A stretch of 64,000 nt of DNA from Bedellia somnulentella. Lineage: Eukaryota; Arthropoda; Insecta; Lepidoptera; Bedelliidae. Positions 53,302 to 63,542 of this stretch are shown here, piece by piece. The notes below the pieces were generated by a model. The model saw nothing but the letters and a program-made list of their open reading frames with translations, ran no database searches and had not been told where the DNA came from. The translations under genes were made by a program, and so were the position numbers. Each line of letters opens with the position of its first letter. Positions within the stretch are counted from its first letter, which is position 1. Location of the stretch: positions 12,057,608-12,121,607 of the forward strand of contig OY755191.1 in NCBI GenBank assembly GCA_963576735.1, read 5' to 3'.

Positions 53302-53472
53302 CCCGCCCCTCACCTCCAAGAAACTGCTCAGTCTCCAGAAGCATGACGAGTGCCAACGTGGTGGTGTCAGTGCGGTGTGTCGCCGGGTACGACGGGGGAC
53401 TGACGCAACATTTCACGTTGGATGCGCTAGGGGATGACGATCGGGTGCTGGCTAATACTACTGCTGTTCATG
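53302..53472 (+). CDS. Sidestep-like gene, exon h: front half of fibronectin type III domain
   Basis: The acceptor is ATCCTTAG and the donor is CATG|GTCGGT. It completes an Ala codon (PAARPSPPRNCSVSRSM), then reads VVSVRCVAGYDGGLTQHFTL and DDDRVLANTTAVH. The PP-x-NC opening and CVAGYDGGL-x-Q-x-F core are the membrane-proximal FN3 of Sidestep-family proteins. The opposite-strand frame over it is a shadow. Confidence 0.92.
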
Positions 53473-53935
53473 GTCGGTTTGGATAAAATGTTATATGATA
53501 ATAGTAAAGTTAATATGTTTTTTTTATTATTTATAATAATATTATAATTTTACGTACTTTTATTAATTATTTTGGTGGCAATATTTATTTTGGTTCTAGT
53601 TACGAATTGCAATTATTTTTATTTTGGATGTACGTGATATTATTACTGCTAAGCATAATTTAAGAACTTTGGATGTGGATAAAAAAGAAAAAATTATGCT
53701 TACAATTCAAATTTTTCGGTCCCCATTTATGAGTTAATATTTTTCTTCAATACTTAATGAACACAGATTTAGTAATACTTAATGTGAATTCCTAGTACCT
53801 CGAATCAGATATTCATCTGAAGTACAGGCACCAAATCCTCTGGGTATATGTCTTCCTCTCAAATTGTTTAATAGTGTAAATATAAGTTACAATGCTTGTC
53901 GGTATTTAAAGACAATAAAACACAGTTTTATAAAT

Positions 53936-54182
53936 ATACATACATACATATACTCACGGCTATAAATCCCTAAAAGGGGTAGCCAGAGCTGAGAAATTAG
54001 AAAATCCTCAGCCACTTTTGGAAGTTGAGTGGGTAAAAGACGGTAGAATAAAGTTTGTTGGTGACGGGTCTCCAACCACATCGCCCAAAAATCACTTAAA
54101 AAGCCCCTATACCCTTAGTCGCCTCTTACGATCACCCACGGGTAGAAATGGGGTAGTGTTATTCTAAGCCGACACTACACGG
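53936..54182 (-). repeat. Rep-A copy
   Basis: Full length: ATACATACATACATATACTC to AAGCCGACACTACACGGCAA. Confidence 0.94.
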
Positions 54183-54298
54183 CAATATAAGTGATATATA
54201 AAATATAAGTGAAGAAATATAAATAGTATTAGTCTTTTCTTCAGAAGCTATACATGCATTGCTGTCTCAAATATATAATTCGGTGTATTTTTTACCAG

Positions 54299-54448
54299 AT
54301 CTGTCCGTATGGTTCAACATCACATGGGCAACTTTAACCAGTCTATCCGAAGACGAGGTCTTGGCTGTGGTGGCGAGAAATATGAAGGGAGCCTCGGAAC
54401 CGGTATTGCTTAAGGAGCTGATCTTTAAAGATGCTTCGAAGAGAACTG
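54299..54448 (+). CDS. Sidestep-like gene, exon i: back half of FN3
   Basis: The acceptor is TTTACCAG and the donor is ACTG|GTAAGA. It reads HDLSVWFNITWATLTSLSED, then VLAVVARNMKGASEPVLLKE. The A-x-N-x-KG-x-SEPV-x-L end is the normal G strand of this FN3, followed by a short linker to the membrane. Confidence 0.92.
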
Positions 54449-54651
54449 GTAAGAAAAATATATCATTGTTGTCATCAGATGAATAGAAGTCGTGATTAAA
54501 GTATAGAATAGTCTTAGTCTGCATTTTGTTTGGTATCTGCTATAGACGATTTACCAATACATTTGCAAACTACTTGAATAACAAGGGCACATGTGTCCGT
54601 GCGAAAAATATAGCACCTTGATTGGCCAAGCGAATGAAACTGTGACAAAAT

Positions 54652-55015
54652 TCACATAACATAAACGTTCACGCCGAATATCCCCGAAGGGGTTGGCAGA
54701 GGTACTAACACTTCTGAACATCACGTGACTTTGTCACCTGGTGTTCAGAGTATCCACGTTTTGCATGGACAGTGTACTCACATGATAGGGGGCAGGCCTA
54801 TCGCCGTTTTTTACGAATACACTGTCACATGACTAAGTACAACTCAGCCATGTTGGTTTCCTCGCGATGTTTTCCCTCACCGTTAACAACCATGATAAAT
54901 TAACCACACATATGTCTTTAGAAAAGACAAATTGCTGTAGGCCCGACCCAGAATTTGAACACTAGTTGTTTGCACGATAACCGAGTGTTCTACCCACTGG
55001 GCTATCACGGCTATC
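54652..55015 (-). repeat. SINE-2 copy
   Basis: ACATAACATAAACGTTCACG at the tail end; the head region CTACCCACTGGGCTATCACG is near 55010. Confidence 0.92.
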
Positions 55016-55609
55016 AAAATTCACATATTGAAAAATAATTTGTTTAAACCAATCAGAGCAGGAACATTACTGAACACATAGGCTTAATAGGTCTACAAAT
55101 ATCTCGAAAAAATGTTTGATGTTATATGTTCTAATAAAACTAGAAGTATTTTCGATGTTAGATTAGATTGGCCTTTAAACGATCATTACTTTATCCTTTT
55201 CCCTCTCAGCTTCCAAAGAGGCCAAAACCGCATGGTAAAGAAAAATTAACGTGTAAATCCGAGCTAAAGATAAAATACTAGTATATGATTAATATTGTTG
55301 TTCATCTTAATTACTGTATTTATTTATATTCCACAGTACACTTCTACGAGAAAGTTTTCATTTCACGCAAACTGTATTTTATAAGTGTAATGTTCACGTT
55401 AATCCCACGGGATTGCCTTTATGCTGAGAAATTCTCGTATTACGTTCAGGAGGGACGTATTAATCTTACAAAAACATTTTTAAAGTTCAAATCTTTATTT
55501 TATCACTGGATTTACTATTATATTTCATATTTATGCCCATTGCGACTGAAGTTCAGAAGAGGTTGGTAGGTCTTTGTTTGATAGAGTAAACCAATGTAGG
55601 TTTGTAAAG

Positions 55610-55995
55610 ACGCATAACATAAACATACATAACATAAACATAAGCGTTCACGCCGAATATCCCCGAAGGGGTTGGCAGAGGTACTAATACTTCTGAACAT
55701 CACGTGACATTGTCAACTGGCGTTCAGAGTACCCACGTTTTGCATGGACAGTGTACTCACGTGATAGGGGGCAGGCCTATCGCCGTTTTGTACGAATACA
55801 CTGTCACATGACTATATAAGTACAACTCAGCCATGTGGGTTTGTCACGATGTTTTCCCTCACCGTTAACAACCGTGATAAATTAACCACACATATGTCTT
55901 TAGATAAGACAAATTGGTGTAGGCCCGACCCGGGATTTGAACACTAGTCGCTTGCACGTTAACCGGTGTTCTACCCATTGAGCTATCACGTCGTC
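55610..55995 (-). repeat. SINE-2 copy
   Basis: Longer tail (ACATAACATAAACATAAGCG). Same body as the 54652 copy, and 95% alike by eye over the shared parts. 55016-55609 between them shows nothing recognised. Confidence 0.92.
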
Positions 55996-56361
55996 ACTTG
56001 TAAAGACTTGTCGTTGTAAAGACGCGATTCATTTAAATAAGCACAAATATCTCAAAGCTGAAATAACAGCTTACCTTCATTAAATATATATTCTTTTTTT
56101 CGTTTAACTTCTTTTTAATACCATAGAATCAACGCTTATTTAAGGGGGCGATGATATTCTTTTTAAAGACTACGAAGTGAGGGTCCGTTGAGCGTTGCAG
56201 AGTAATTTATCAGAGGGTAGCAAACTTTATTCAAGGATACAACCCATCGCGGATAGCCAGAGCTCCGGAGTCAGAAAATGATCTATTTCTTTGGAAATCA
56301 CGATAAAAAGGATAGAAAAATCAAGTGGTAGATTAAAATTATTATATTTTCTATTTTTTAG

Positions 56362-56467
56362 AAGGTACAACGCGGGCTGTATCGAAGTTCCCGGTCGCAG
56401 CTGTTTTAGTGGCTCTATCTGCCATTTTGGTCGCGGCGTTTGCGCTCATCATAGTGGCATTAAGAAG
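56362..56467 (+). CDS. Sidestep-like gene, exon j: transmembrane segment
   Basis: The acceptor is ATTTTTTAG and the donor is AGAAG|GTAAGT, phase 2 out. It reads EGTTRAVSKF, then the hydrophobic run PVAAVLVALSAILVAAFALI with IVALRR after it. One membrane-spanning helix with a basic stop-transfer end makes the product a type I cell-surface receptor or ligand. Confidence 0.93.
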
Positions 56468-56998
56468 GTAAGTCATTTATTGGGCCGTATTGTAGGTATG
56501 AATGATTTATATATGTAAAATATTTCCTGATTGCAATGCACACACGCATATAACGTATTTTTTTATAAAAAAAACTTTTATTTCAAATTCAAAGATAAAA
56601 CTTTGTTTTTTGAATGTCAAATTGTAACTTAATATTAAGATAAAATATATACAGAAGAACCCGTAATAAACTCATCAACACACATCTTTTTTACGTCCAT
56701 TACAATTTGGTGTTAGCCCGGAAAGATCCTGCACAGAACCCTGATGTCACCAAACCATGTTATCAATTATGTAATCATAAGCATTATAATAGGCTTCCGA
56801 GCTAAGATTTCTTTTAACTACTGCTTTGACACTTTGATTTCAAATAAAACTTGTGTTACTGTCGGGAATAGTCCGGATTTCTTAGTGAAGTGGAAATTAC
56901 ATGACATAGCATAAGGTACTCTGTGCAAGTACTTTAGACTTACTTAACACATCCATCACACTATATGATCTTTTGCTAACTCGTTTTCATGTCATGTA

Positions 56999-57070
56999 AC
57001 ACCCTCTTAAGACTTATTTAGGGTCTGACGTATGTTAATAGTTTAGTATTATAGATAAAATTATGGGACC
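56999..57070. repeat. Paralogous empty site of the TTAA MITE
   Basis: ACCCTCTTAAGACTTATTTA followed by GGGTCTGACGTATGTTAATA recurs at 57302-57530, where the TTAA is doubled around the MITE. This copy has only one TTAA, so it shows the state before insertion. Confidence 0.85.
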
Positions 57071-57311
57071 ACCGATTTTCATTGTAAAATTTGTTTTTGT
57101 GTATACTATTTTTTCAAGATGTAATTAAGAGATTTCTTCATTTCTATTCTTTATGTCATAGCATAGAGAGACTCAGTGCGAAGAGTACGGTAACTAGGGA
57201 TCCTATAGTGGGATAAATTAACTTAGACTTACTTATACTAAGCTCATCTCACTAAACGTTGACTTGCTACAGTAGGTACTCTTTGTTCCACGTTGCGTAA
57301 TACCCTCTTAA

Positions 57312-57481
57312 AGAGCTTATTCCATTACACTTTGTCGTTGCTGAATTCAGACGTCCTTCGAAGTTTCTGCCGCAGACGCTTGTTATTCCACCACAAATTC
57401 CAGTTTGAACATTATTCCACTAGTCTGAATTCAGATTCTGTGGCTTTCAGACGTCTTCATTCAGACAAATGGAATAAGCTC
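57312..57481. mobile_element. 170-bp MITE with TTAA target duplication
   Basis: AGAGCTTATTCCA at one end, TGGAATAAGCTC at the other, TTAA at 57308-57311 and 57482-57485. The interior has GAATTCAGACGTCCTTCGAA. It is non-coding. Same family as 26798-28423. Confidence 0.92.
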
Positions 57482-57742
57482 TTAAGACTTATCTAGGGTC
57501 TGACGTATGTTAATAGTTTACCATTATAGGTAAAAACGATATTCGTATTTGCTGCTCTTGTTTTTACAACTTCATGTAACCATGTGTTTGTTTTTTATTA
57601 TCAATCCAATTTTAAGGCCCCCTTGAATTCAAAATTACTGTCTCTAATGAAACATTATCGACTACTAATATGCATTGTGGACACCAACAATGTTATTGTA
57701 CTTTGTATGTGAGTAGTGGATATAAATGTTGTATCTATCTAT

Positions 57743-57865
57743 CTACATACATACATATACTCACGGCTATAAATCCCTAAAAGGGGTAGCCAGAGCTAAG
57801 GAATTAGAAATTCCCCAGCCACTTTTGGAAAGTTGAGTGGGGAGATGGTGAAATAAAGGTTGTTG
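57743..57865 (-). repeat. Rep-A copy, first part (interrupted)
   Basis: TACATACATATACTCACGGC to AAATAAAGGTTGTTG. It continues at 59612-59738 after the inserted element. Confidence 0.93.
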
Positions 57866-59611
57866 CCCAAGTAACACGAAAAGCCCTCTAACTATCTTTT
57901 TCTATACCTATGCAGAGCTTAAAGCCCGTAAAAGCTCGTATGTAAGTTTGCCACACGTCTTAAGGCTTTATATTGGCACTCCAAAATCATTCTAACGCTC
58001 TAAAGCCGCATAGCGGTCAGATATTGGAATAATTCAATCCAGTTTTGCGGCTCTTAGTGGATTCAAGTGCCATTGGCCGTATAGTGGCATTAATCTGTCG
58101 TACAATCATGCCAAAAGCCGCGTAAACTCATGAAGATATACATAATAAATGCCTAAAGCCGTACATTAGCACGACAGGATGCCAATTTACGGCTAGCATT
58201 TCAAAGGTCAACTGTGTGTTGTTTGAACGGCTAACAGCAAATCAACCAGATATACTTGGCTTATTTTAAGGCCTCAAGCCGTATTTGCATCCATTTTGAT
58301 GCATTTGTCAACCATTAGGCAGCCATGAGAAGGAAAATATTTGAGGTTATCTTATTATTTCTAAAAAAAGGGGACAAGTGCGAGTTGAACTCGCGTGAAG
58401 AGGGTTCCGTACGATGTTACCTATCATGTTTTTTTAAATCTGACCCAAATTTGTTTGCGGTAACTAAAAAAAGGATAAATGGTCCCTGATTGGAGAGGGA
58501 TATTACTAAATATAAAGTTTCCATTAGACTATACAGCCCACCCATTATTGAGCTTGAGTTTTATTAAATAAATAAATTCTTACTAAATAGGTATTCAAAT
58601 AACTGATTTTTTTAACAGAAAAATAGTGTTAAAAAGAGGAATTCAACAACATATAAATCATATATAATTTTTCACATATCACATATTATTTGGAAAGCGA
58701 GGGTTTTTTTTTTAACTTCAAGGATTTCCAAATTGTAATAATGGTGGCACCATTTCGTTAATTTTTTATTATGCATAAAGATCAACATTCTAATCTATTT
58801 CCTCTAAGAGAAATAATCCTTTGTGTTATGCTGGCACTTAAATTTAAACTCCTCAAACAACTATAACTACTAATAATAAGCAAACAAAACTCAAATTATG
58901 CTCGGAATGTACAATTATTTTATCATTTCACACATTATTTCCTCAAAAACTACAATAAATCGAAGGCGCGTGAAAATTTTCAATGAAAACTATATTGACA
59001 TTCACAGTAAAAATCAAAGCGCAGTAATTTAAGCACAGAATTATAGTTAAACTAAAACTAACACTTTATAATTTATATTTTTATAAAATAAATATGGTTG
59101 TCAAGTCACTTCACTCTCACTGCCACCGTCGTTCATCCATTGACATAAATGAATCACGTTTAATTGTTAATGTCACCTTTGCCGTGGTGTTAGAGATAAT
59201 TTTGCAATGACACTGTAAAAATAGTTTCATGCCGTTGGCCGTATATTTGACAGATACAATGCTATTGGCCCTTTGAATGACCATTATGAGTCTTTTCTAA
59301 TGCCGTTGGCCCGTATTTTGACAACAGCAGTGCTTTTTTGCTGCCTTTGGCACGTTGTTTGAAGCAAAAAATGCTCTTTTACGGCGATTCGCCCTTTCAT
59401 TGTCCAATATAATGTTTTTTTACGGCTGTTAGCCGTAATTAACTCATGCAAATGCCAATGTACGTTCTAAAGCCGTAAAATTTGTGCCCAAATAAGCCGT
59501 ATAGTAGCCGTATAGCCGTATATATGCCTTTTACACAACCAGTTCAAAATGCTTAAAGGATACAGCAATGCCTTGATTTGGCTGATATGCGGCTTCGACG
59601 TGTTTCTTGGG
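57866..59611. mobile_element. 1746-bp non-autonomous DNA transposon with dense GCCGTA subterminal motifs
   Basis: It splits a Rep-A copy cleanly. The left end CCCAAGTAACACGAAAAGCC and the right end (inverted) CCCAAGAAACACGTCGAAGC form terminal inverted repeats. Comparison with intact Rep-A gives a possible 2-bp TG duplication. The outer ~450 bp on each side carry many copies of AAGCCGTA / GCCGTATA / TACGGC in both orientations. The centre holds a fragment of the GACG repeat (58370-58440) and AT-rich filler. There is no coding frame. Confidence 0.85.
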
Positions 59612-59738
59612 TGGTGATGGGTCTCCAACCGCATCGCCCAAAAATCCCTTAATAGCCCCAATACCGTTAGTCGCCTCTTACGTACACCCACCGGAAGAAA
59701 TGGGGTAGTGCTATTCTAAGCCGACACTACACAGCTAT
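59612..59738 (-). repeat. Rep-A copy, second part
   Basis: GGTGATGGGTCTCCAACCGC to AAGCCGACACTACACAGC, completing 57743-57865. Confidence 0.93.
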
Positions 59739-60114
59739 ATCTACTCACACACAAAGTACAACAACTATCTATCTACTCACACACAAAGTACAACAACAAT
59801 GATCACAGATAAAAATGCGCAACATAAATAGAAGAAGCTACGCTTACAACAGTAACAGTGTCACAACAACAAAAATGGGATCCAACTCAGCGTTGATTTT
59901 TGTTTTACGGAAAACACTGATTTTCAGTGTTATCCAGTCATATCAGTGGTATGCACCCGGCTCCGGCTGATCTCACAGGCCACATATGTCTCCACCATGC
60001 TCGAGCCTCCTATATAAAGAATGATTATCTCTTAGTCCATTACGCTGGCCTAGTGCGGGTTGGCAGGCTAACGACCACTACCGTGATAGCAGCCGGGTTG
60101 ACCATAACCACCAT

Positions 60115-60212
60115 CATGACCATCACCATCACTAAAAACCTTTGTTTTTCAATTTTATTTCTACACAAATTCCAAAAGTCTCTGCGGATTTTTTATTCCA
60201 ACTCCCTGGTTA
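60115..60212 (+). repeat. Rep-A fragment
   Basis: CACTAAAAACCTTTGTTTTT, AAATTCCAAAAGTCTCTGCG and CTCCCTGGTTACC, running straight into the acceptor of exon copy k1. Confidence 0.6.
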
Positions 60213-60216
60213 CCAG

Positions 60217-60322
60217 ACGCTCCAACCCAAATGCCAGCAGCAAGCGTCCGTCGCAGAGCGTGGTGCAGCTGGTCACTATTATATTCTATTTTACCGTGTT
60301 AGTAGCCGGGACTGAGTTCTAA
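60217..60322 (+). CDS. Sidestep-like gene, candidate alternative cytoplasmic exon k1
   Basis: A copy of the start of exon k3, after acceptor GGTTACCAG and in the phase needed by exon j. It reads RSNPNASSKRPSQSVVQL, then leaves the family sequence with VTIIFYFTVLVAGTEF and a TAA at 60320. Compared with k3 there is one amino acid change (S to N) over 18 residues. If spliced it gives a short hydrophobic tail. It may equally be a decaying duplicate. Confidence 0.5.
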
Positions 60323-60580
60323 ATGGGCCCTCCAAAGCTCTTAATTTTGGGATGATCAGGTTCAAGCCTGTATTTTACTTACAAACTTTAAATCTTACAA
60401 ATTAGTTTGACTTACAGAGAAATCAACTAAATACAGAAGAAACAAAGAACGTCAAAATCCGTAAATGATTCAGTGTCTTTCCGCTGACTCAAACGAAGTA
60501 AATGGATGACCAACAAAAGATAACAAAACATTGAGTCAAACAATCAGGGTGTTAGGACAACTTACTTTTTCCGCTATTTA

Positions 60581-60831
60581 TACATACATACATATACTCA
60601 CGGCTATAAATCCCATGAAGGGGTAGCCAGAGCTAGGGAATTAGAAATTCCTCAGCCACTTTTGGAAGTTGCGTGGGCAAAAGATGGTGAAATACAGGTT
60701 TTTGGTGATGGGTCTCCAACCGCATCATCCAAAAATCCCTTAAAAGCCCTAATACCGTTAGTCGCCTCTTACGTACACCCACCGGAAGAAACGGGGTAGT
60801 GCTATTCTAAGCTGGCACTACACAGCTACCT
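60581..60831 (-). repeat. Rep-A copy
   Basis: ATACATACATACATATACTC to AAGCTGGCACTACACAGC, full length. Confidence 0.94.
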
Positions 60832-60869
60832 TTGCCGCTATTTACTTAAGTTATAGTTGATTTGACCAG

Positions 60870-61011
60870 ACGCTCCAGCCCAAATGCCAGCTCCAAGCGT
60901 CCATCACAGAGCGTGGTGCAGCTGGACGCGCAAGGTCGGCGGTACCTCATCGCGTACCCGGCGCCGGCTGATAAACATCTCACAGCCCATATACGTGTAT
61001 ATTCCTCCTAA
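60870..61011 (+). CDS. Sidestep-like gene, candidate alternative last exon k2
   Basis: The acceptor is TTTGACCAG, phase matches exon j. It reads RSSPNASSKRPSQSVVQLDA and QGRRYLIAYPAPADKHLTAH, ending IRVYSS then TAA at 61009. Over the 34 codons shared with k3, about eight third-position-type differences are all synonymous; only the last codon before the breakpoint (D for E) changes. After that codon it runs into a SINE-1 copy that supplies the new tail and stop. Synonymous-only divergence argues that it has been under selection. Confidence 0.6.
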
Positions 61012-61430
61012 CTTGAGAATACCCTATATAGGGTCCTTAGGCCTTAGTCCACCACGCTGGCCAAGTGCAGATTGACTATGCGTACCGTTAAACTAAAAAT
61101 CCCTACTGCTATTGCCAGGTTTCCCGACTTAATTTGCCCTCATCTGGAAATATTTTAATTTTCGGATAATCATGTGATTATGTTTGTAGAGGACGGCCAC
61201 GAAAAACACACTTGGACCAAATTAAGAGTGTGCTCAAAAAGGGTGATGATCGAAGTATAAAAGATCATGTACGAAAAGATTGATGGATATAGACGAAGCA
61301 AGAGAGGTTTGCCATGATCTTACGAAGTGGCGATCGATAGTCTCTGCCTTCCCCAATGGGAATTAACGGCGTGAATACATATGTATGTCAAGCCTGTATT
61401 ATTCTTCCAAACTGTAATCAAACTCAAATC
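60977..61430 (-). repeat. SINE-1 copy split by an RTE-2 fragment
   Basis: CTCACAGCCCATATACGTGT and TTTTCGGATAATCATGTGAT, then, after the RTE-2 piece, CAAGCCTGTATTATTCTTCC. It lies between exon copies k2 and k3. Confidence 0.78.
61187..61386 (+). mobile_element. RTE-2 3' fragment
   Basis: GAGGACGGCCACGAAAAACA, GAAAAGATTGATGGATATAG and GCGATCGATAGTCTCTGCCT, ending GGCGTGAATACATATGTATG. Frame-shifted once. Confidence 0.82.
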
Positions 61431-61451
61431 TTCCTAATTCAATATTACCAG

Positions 61452-61594
61452 ACGCTCCAGTCCAAATGCCAGTTCGAAGCGTCCATCGCAGAGCGTGGTG
61501 CAGTTGGACGCGCAAGGTCGAAGGTACCTCATTGCGTACCCGGCGCCGGCTGAAAAACTTGAACCGAAGCCGGATATACTTAATCCTAAAGCTG
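61452..61594 (+). CDS. Sidestep-like gene, exon k3: main cytoplasmic exon
   Basis: The acceptor is ATTACCAG, completing an Arg codon with exon j (ALRRRSSPNASSKRPSQSVV). It continues QLDAQGRRYLIAYPAPAEKL and EPKPDILNPKAG. The donor is GCTG|GTAAGA with one base over. No catalytic domain is present; the tail is Ser/Pro/Arg-rich, as in cytoplasmic linkers. It is the only copy of the three with a donor, so it leads on to exon l. Confidence 0.9.
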
Positions 61595-61954
61595 GTAAGA
61601 TATATTAAATATATGGCCTTTTTCATATACGTTTTCTAAAACTACCAGGAAGCTCCAGGAAAGATGCAAATTTAAATATTGATTGACTAATATCAGTTGA
61701 ATAGCAAATTTCCTATTATACTTGTAAGTTTACGGAGATTGTGATATTTTTACGCCACAGGCACCAAACTTCTGATTATCTACATTAAAAAGGCCACGAA
61801 AAATGTTGTATGAGATAGTTTAAAATATTTTAATTTTATATTTTGTTCTGAGTCCAACCTGTTCTTGTTATTTTACTTTAATATAATATTTTCACTCATT
61901 TACATTGTTAGTTAAGCATAGAACATATTTTACATTTTATTTAAATAGTAATAG

Positions 61955-62202
61955 TTGCCGTGTAGTGTCGGCTTAGAATAACACTACCCCATTTCTACCC
62001 GTGGGTGATCGTAAGAGGCGACTAAGGGTATAGGGGCTTTTAATTGATTTTTGGGCGATGTGGTTGGAGACCCGTCACCAAATACATTTATTATTACCAT
62101 CTTTTCCCCAATCAACTTCCAAAAGTGGCTGAGGATTTTCTAATTCCTTAGCTCTGGCGACCCCGTTAAGGGATTTATAGCCGTGAGTATATGTATGTAT
62201 GT
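61955..62202 (+). repeat. Rep-A copy
   Basis: CCGTGTAGTGTCGGCTTAGA to GAGTATATGTATGTATGTTA. Confidence 0.94.
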
Positions 62203-62313
62203 TATTTAAAAAGACCACACTTAGTATCCAAGTTTCTCTTTCCCACTAAGCTACAATGATTGATTATACATATGTAGATATGTATTTCCTATCAAACCAG
62301 TAAAAATCTTTAG

Positions 62314-62441
62314 CAGAAGCTGAGCCCCCTCGCGTAGTTCTGGAGTCCAGTGACAGCAAGACCTACAGCATCAGGGAAGCGCCCAGACCTCCTTCAGAGT
62401 TCGCTCAAGGATATTACTCTACTGATATTTGTGATGGAGAG
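62314..62441 (+). CDS. Sidestep-like gene, exon l: further cytoplasmic tail
   Basis: The acceptor is TCTTTAG|CAGAAG (or three bases later at TTTAGCAG), matching the phase of k3. It reads AEPPRVVLESSDSKTYSIRE and APRPPSEFAQGYYSTDICDG. Tyr and Pro-rich motifs could be signalling contacts; this is inferred. It probably ends at GAG|GTCTGT in phase 0 and goes on beyond the window. The alternative is read-through to TGA at 62475. Confidence 0.85.
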
Positions 62442-62495
62442 GTCTGTATAACAACGTTATTTTATTTATTTATTTGACTTATAAAACCAAAAAGT

Positions 62496-62738
62496 GCTGT
62501 GTAGTGTCGGCTTAGAATAGCACTACCCCATTTCTTCCGGCGGGTTTACGTAAGAGGCGACTAACGGTATTGGGGCTTTTAAGGGATTTTTGGGCGATGC
62601 GGTTGGAGACCCATCACCAACAACCTTTATTTTACCATCTTTTCCCGACTCAACGTGGCTGAGGAATTTCGAATTCCTTAGCTCTGGCTACCCCTTCTAG
62701 GGATTTTAAGCCGTGAGTATATGTATGTATGTATGTAC
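62496..62738 (+). repeat. Rep-A copy
   Basis: TGTGTAGTGTCGGCTTAGAA to (TATG)4. A short deletion in the CAACTTCCAAAAG block. Confidence 0.94.
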
Positions 62739-63163
62739 TTATAAAACAGGTTACATTTTATATGGTTTGTGTGTCCATAGCACAGGCTCGACCTATTATG
62801 GCGTCATTGATCATATTTAAATATGCTTAGCCTTATCTGGGACTATATTTTTTTGTAATTTAATTTTGATATGTGTTAGGCTTATGGAGAGATAAATAAT
62901 TATTTGTATATCGACGTTACATTTCTTTGTTATTTGGGGCTTAGATTTGTGTGTTTGAGGTTGAAACTTTTACATTGATAAATTATATTTATACATAATT
63001 ATAACATAATAATTTCCTCACGATGTTTTTCCTCACCGTTAATCATCATGATAAACGAACCAAAAATAAAACTTTAGCAATACTACTTAACTACGAGTAA
63101 TAGCATCTTCGATTTGAGAACGAGAATAGAATAGATTTCATTTACTTATATTCCTCTTACTAA
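62739..63163. other. Intron stretch
   Basis: A 60-bp scrap of SINE-2 at 63010-63070 (CCTCACGATGTTTTTCCTCA) is the only recognisable item. Confidence 0.5.
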
Positions 63164-63402
63164 CATACATACATACATATACTCACGGCTTTAAATCCCT
63201 TGACGGGGTAGCCACAGCTAAGGAATCAGAAATTCCTCAGCCAGTTTTGGAAGTTGCGTGGGGGAAAAGATGGTGGAATAAAGGTTGTTGGTGATGGTGA
63301 TGGGTCTCCAACCGCATCGTTCAAAAATCCGTTAGTTGCCTCTTACGTATACCCACCGAAAGAAATGGGGTAGTGCTATTCTAAGCCGACACTACACGGC
63401 GT
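63164..63402 (-). repeat. Rep-A copy
   Basis: CATACATACATACATATACT to AAGCCGACACTACACGGCGT. A GGTGAT unit is doubled. Confidence 0.94.
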
Positions 63403-63542
63403 AACTACTTCTTTATTTCTTCTTACTAACGTTGATGAATGACGGAACTAGTCTTACGTTTATCTCTTGATTGCAGTGTGTATAAATTCAGATAATTTAA
63501 ATCTTTTTGTTCATGAAAACCTCATGTGGGGATTATTACTAA

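Larger units (their letters stand above)
59952..60410 (-). repeat. SINE-1 copy with exon scrap and Rep-A insert
   Basis: 59952-59967 (CACCCGGCTCCGGCTGA) is a leftover of the cytoplasmic exon, joined to SINE-1 (TCTCACAGGCCACATATGTC) exactly as at 60960-60990. The SINE resumes at 60350 (GATCAGGTTCAAGCCTGTAT). Between lie a Rep-A scrap (60115-60212) and exon copy k1. Confidence 0.7.

Noticed and set aside
53231..53416. 61-codon - strand frame over exon h
   Set aside because: The + strand has splice sites, phase match and FN3 motifs; the - strand frame is a shadow.
55285..55569. 94-codon + strand frame
   Set aside because: No family resemblance, AT-biased composition, no splice context. Not enough to call a gene.
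60310..60420. Donor or polyadenylation signal directly after candidate exon k1
   Set aside because: No clear AATAAA or donor was seen close by, so transcript 3' end formation for k1 is not claimed.
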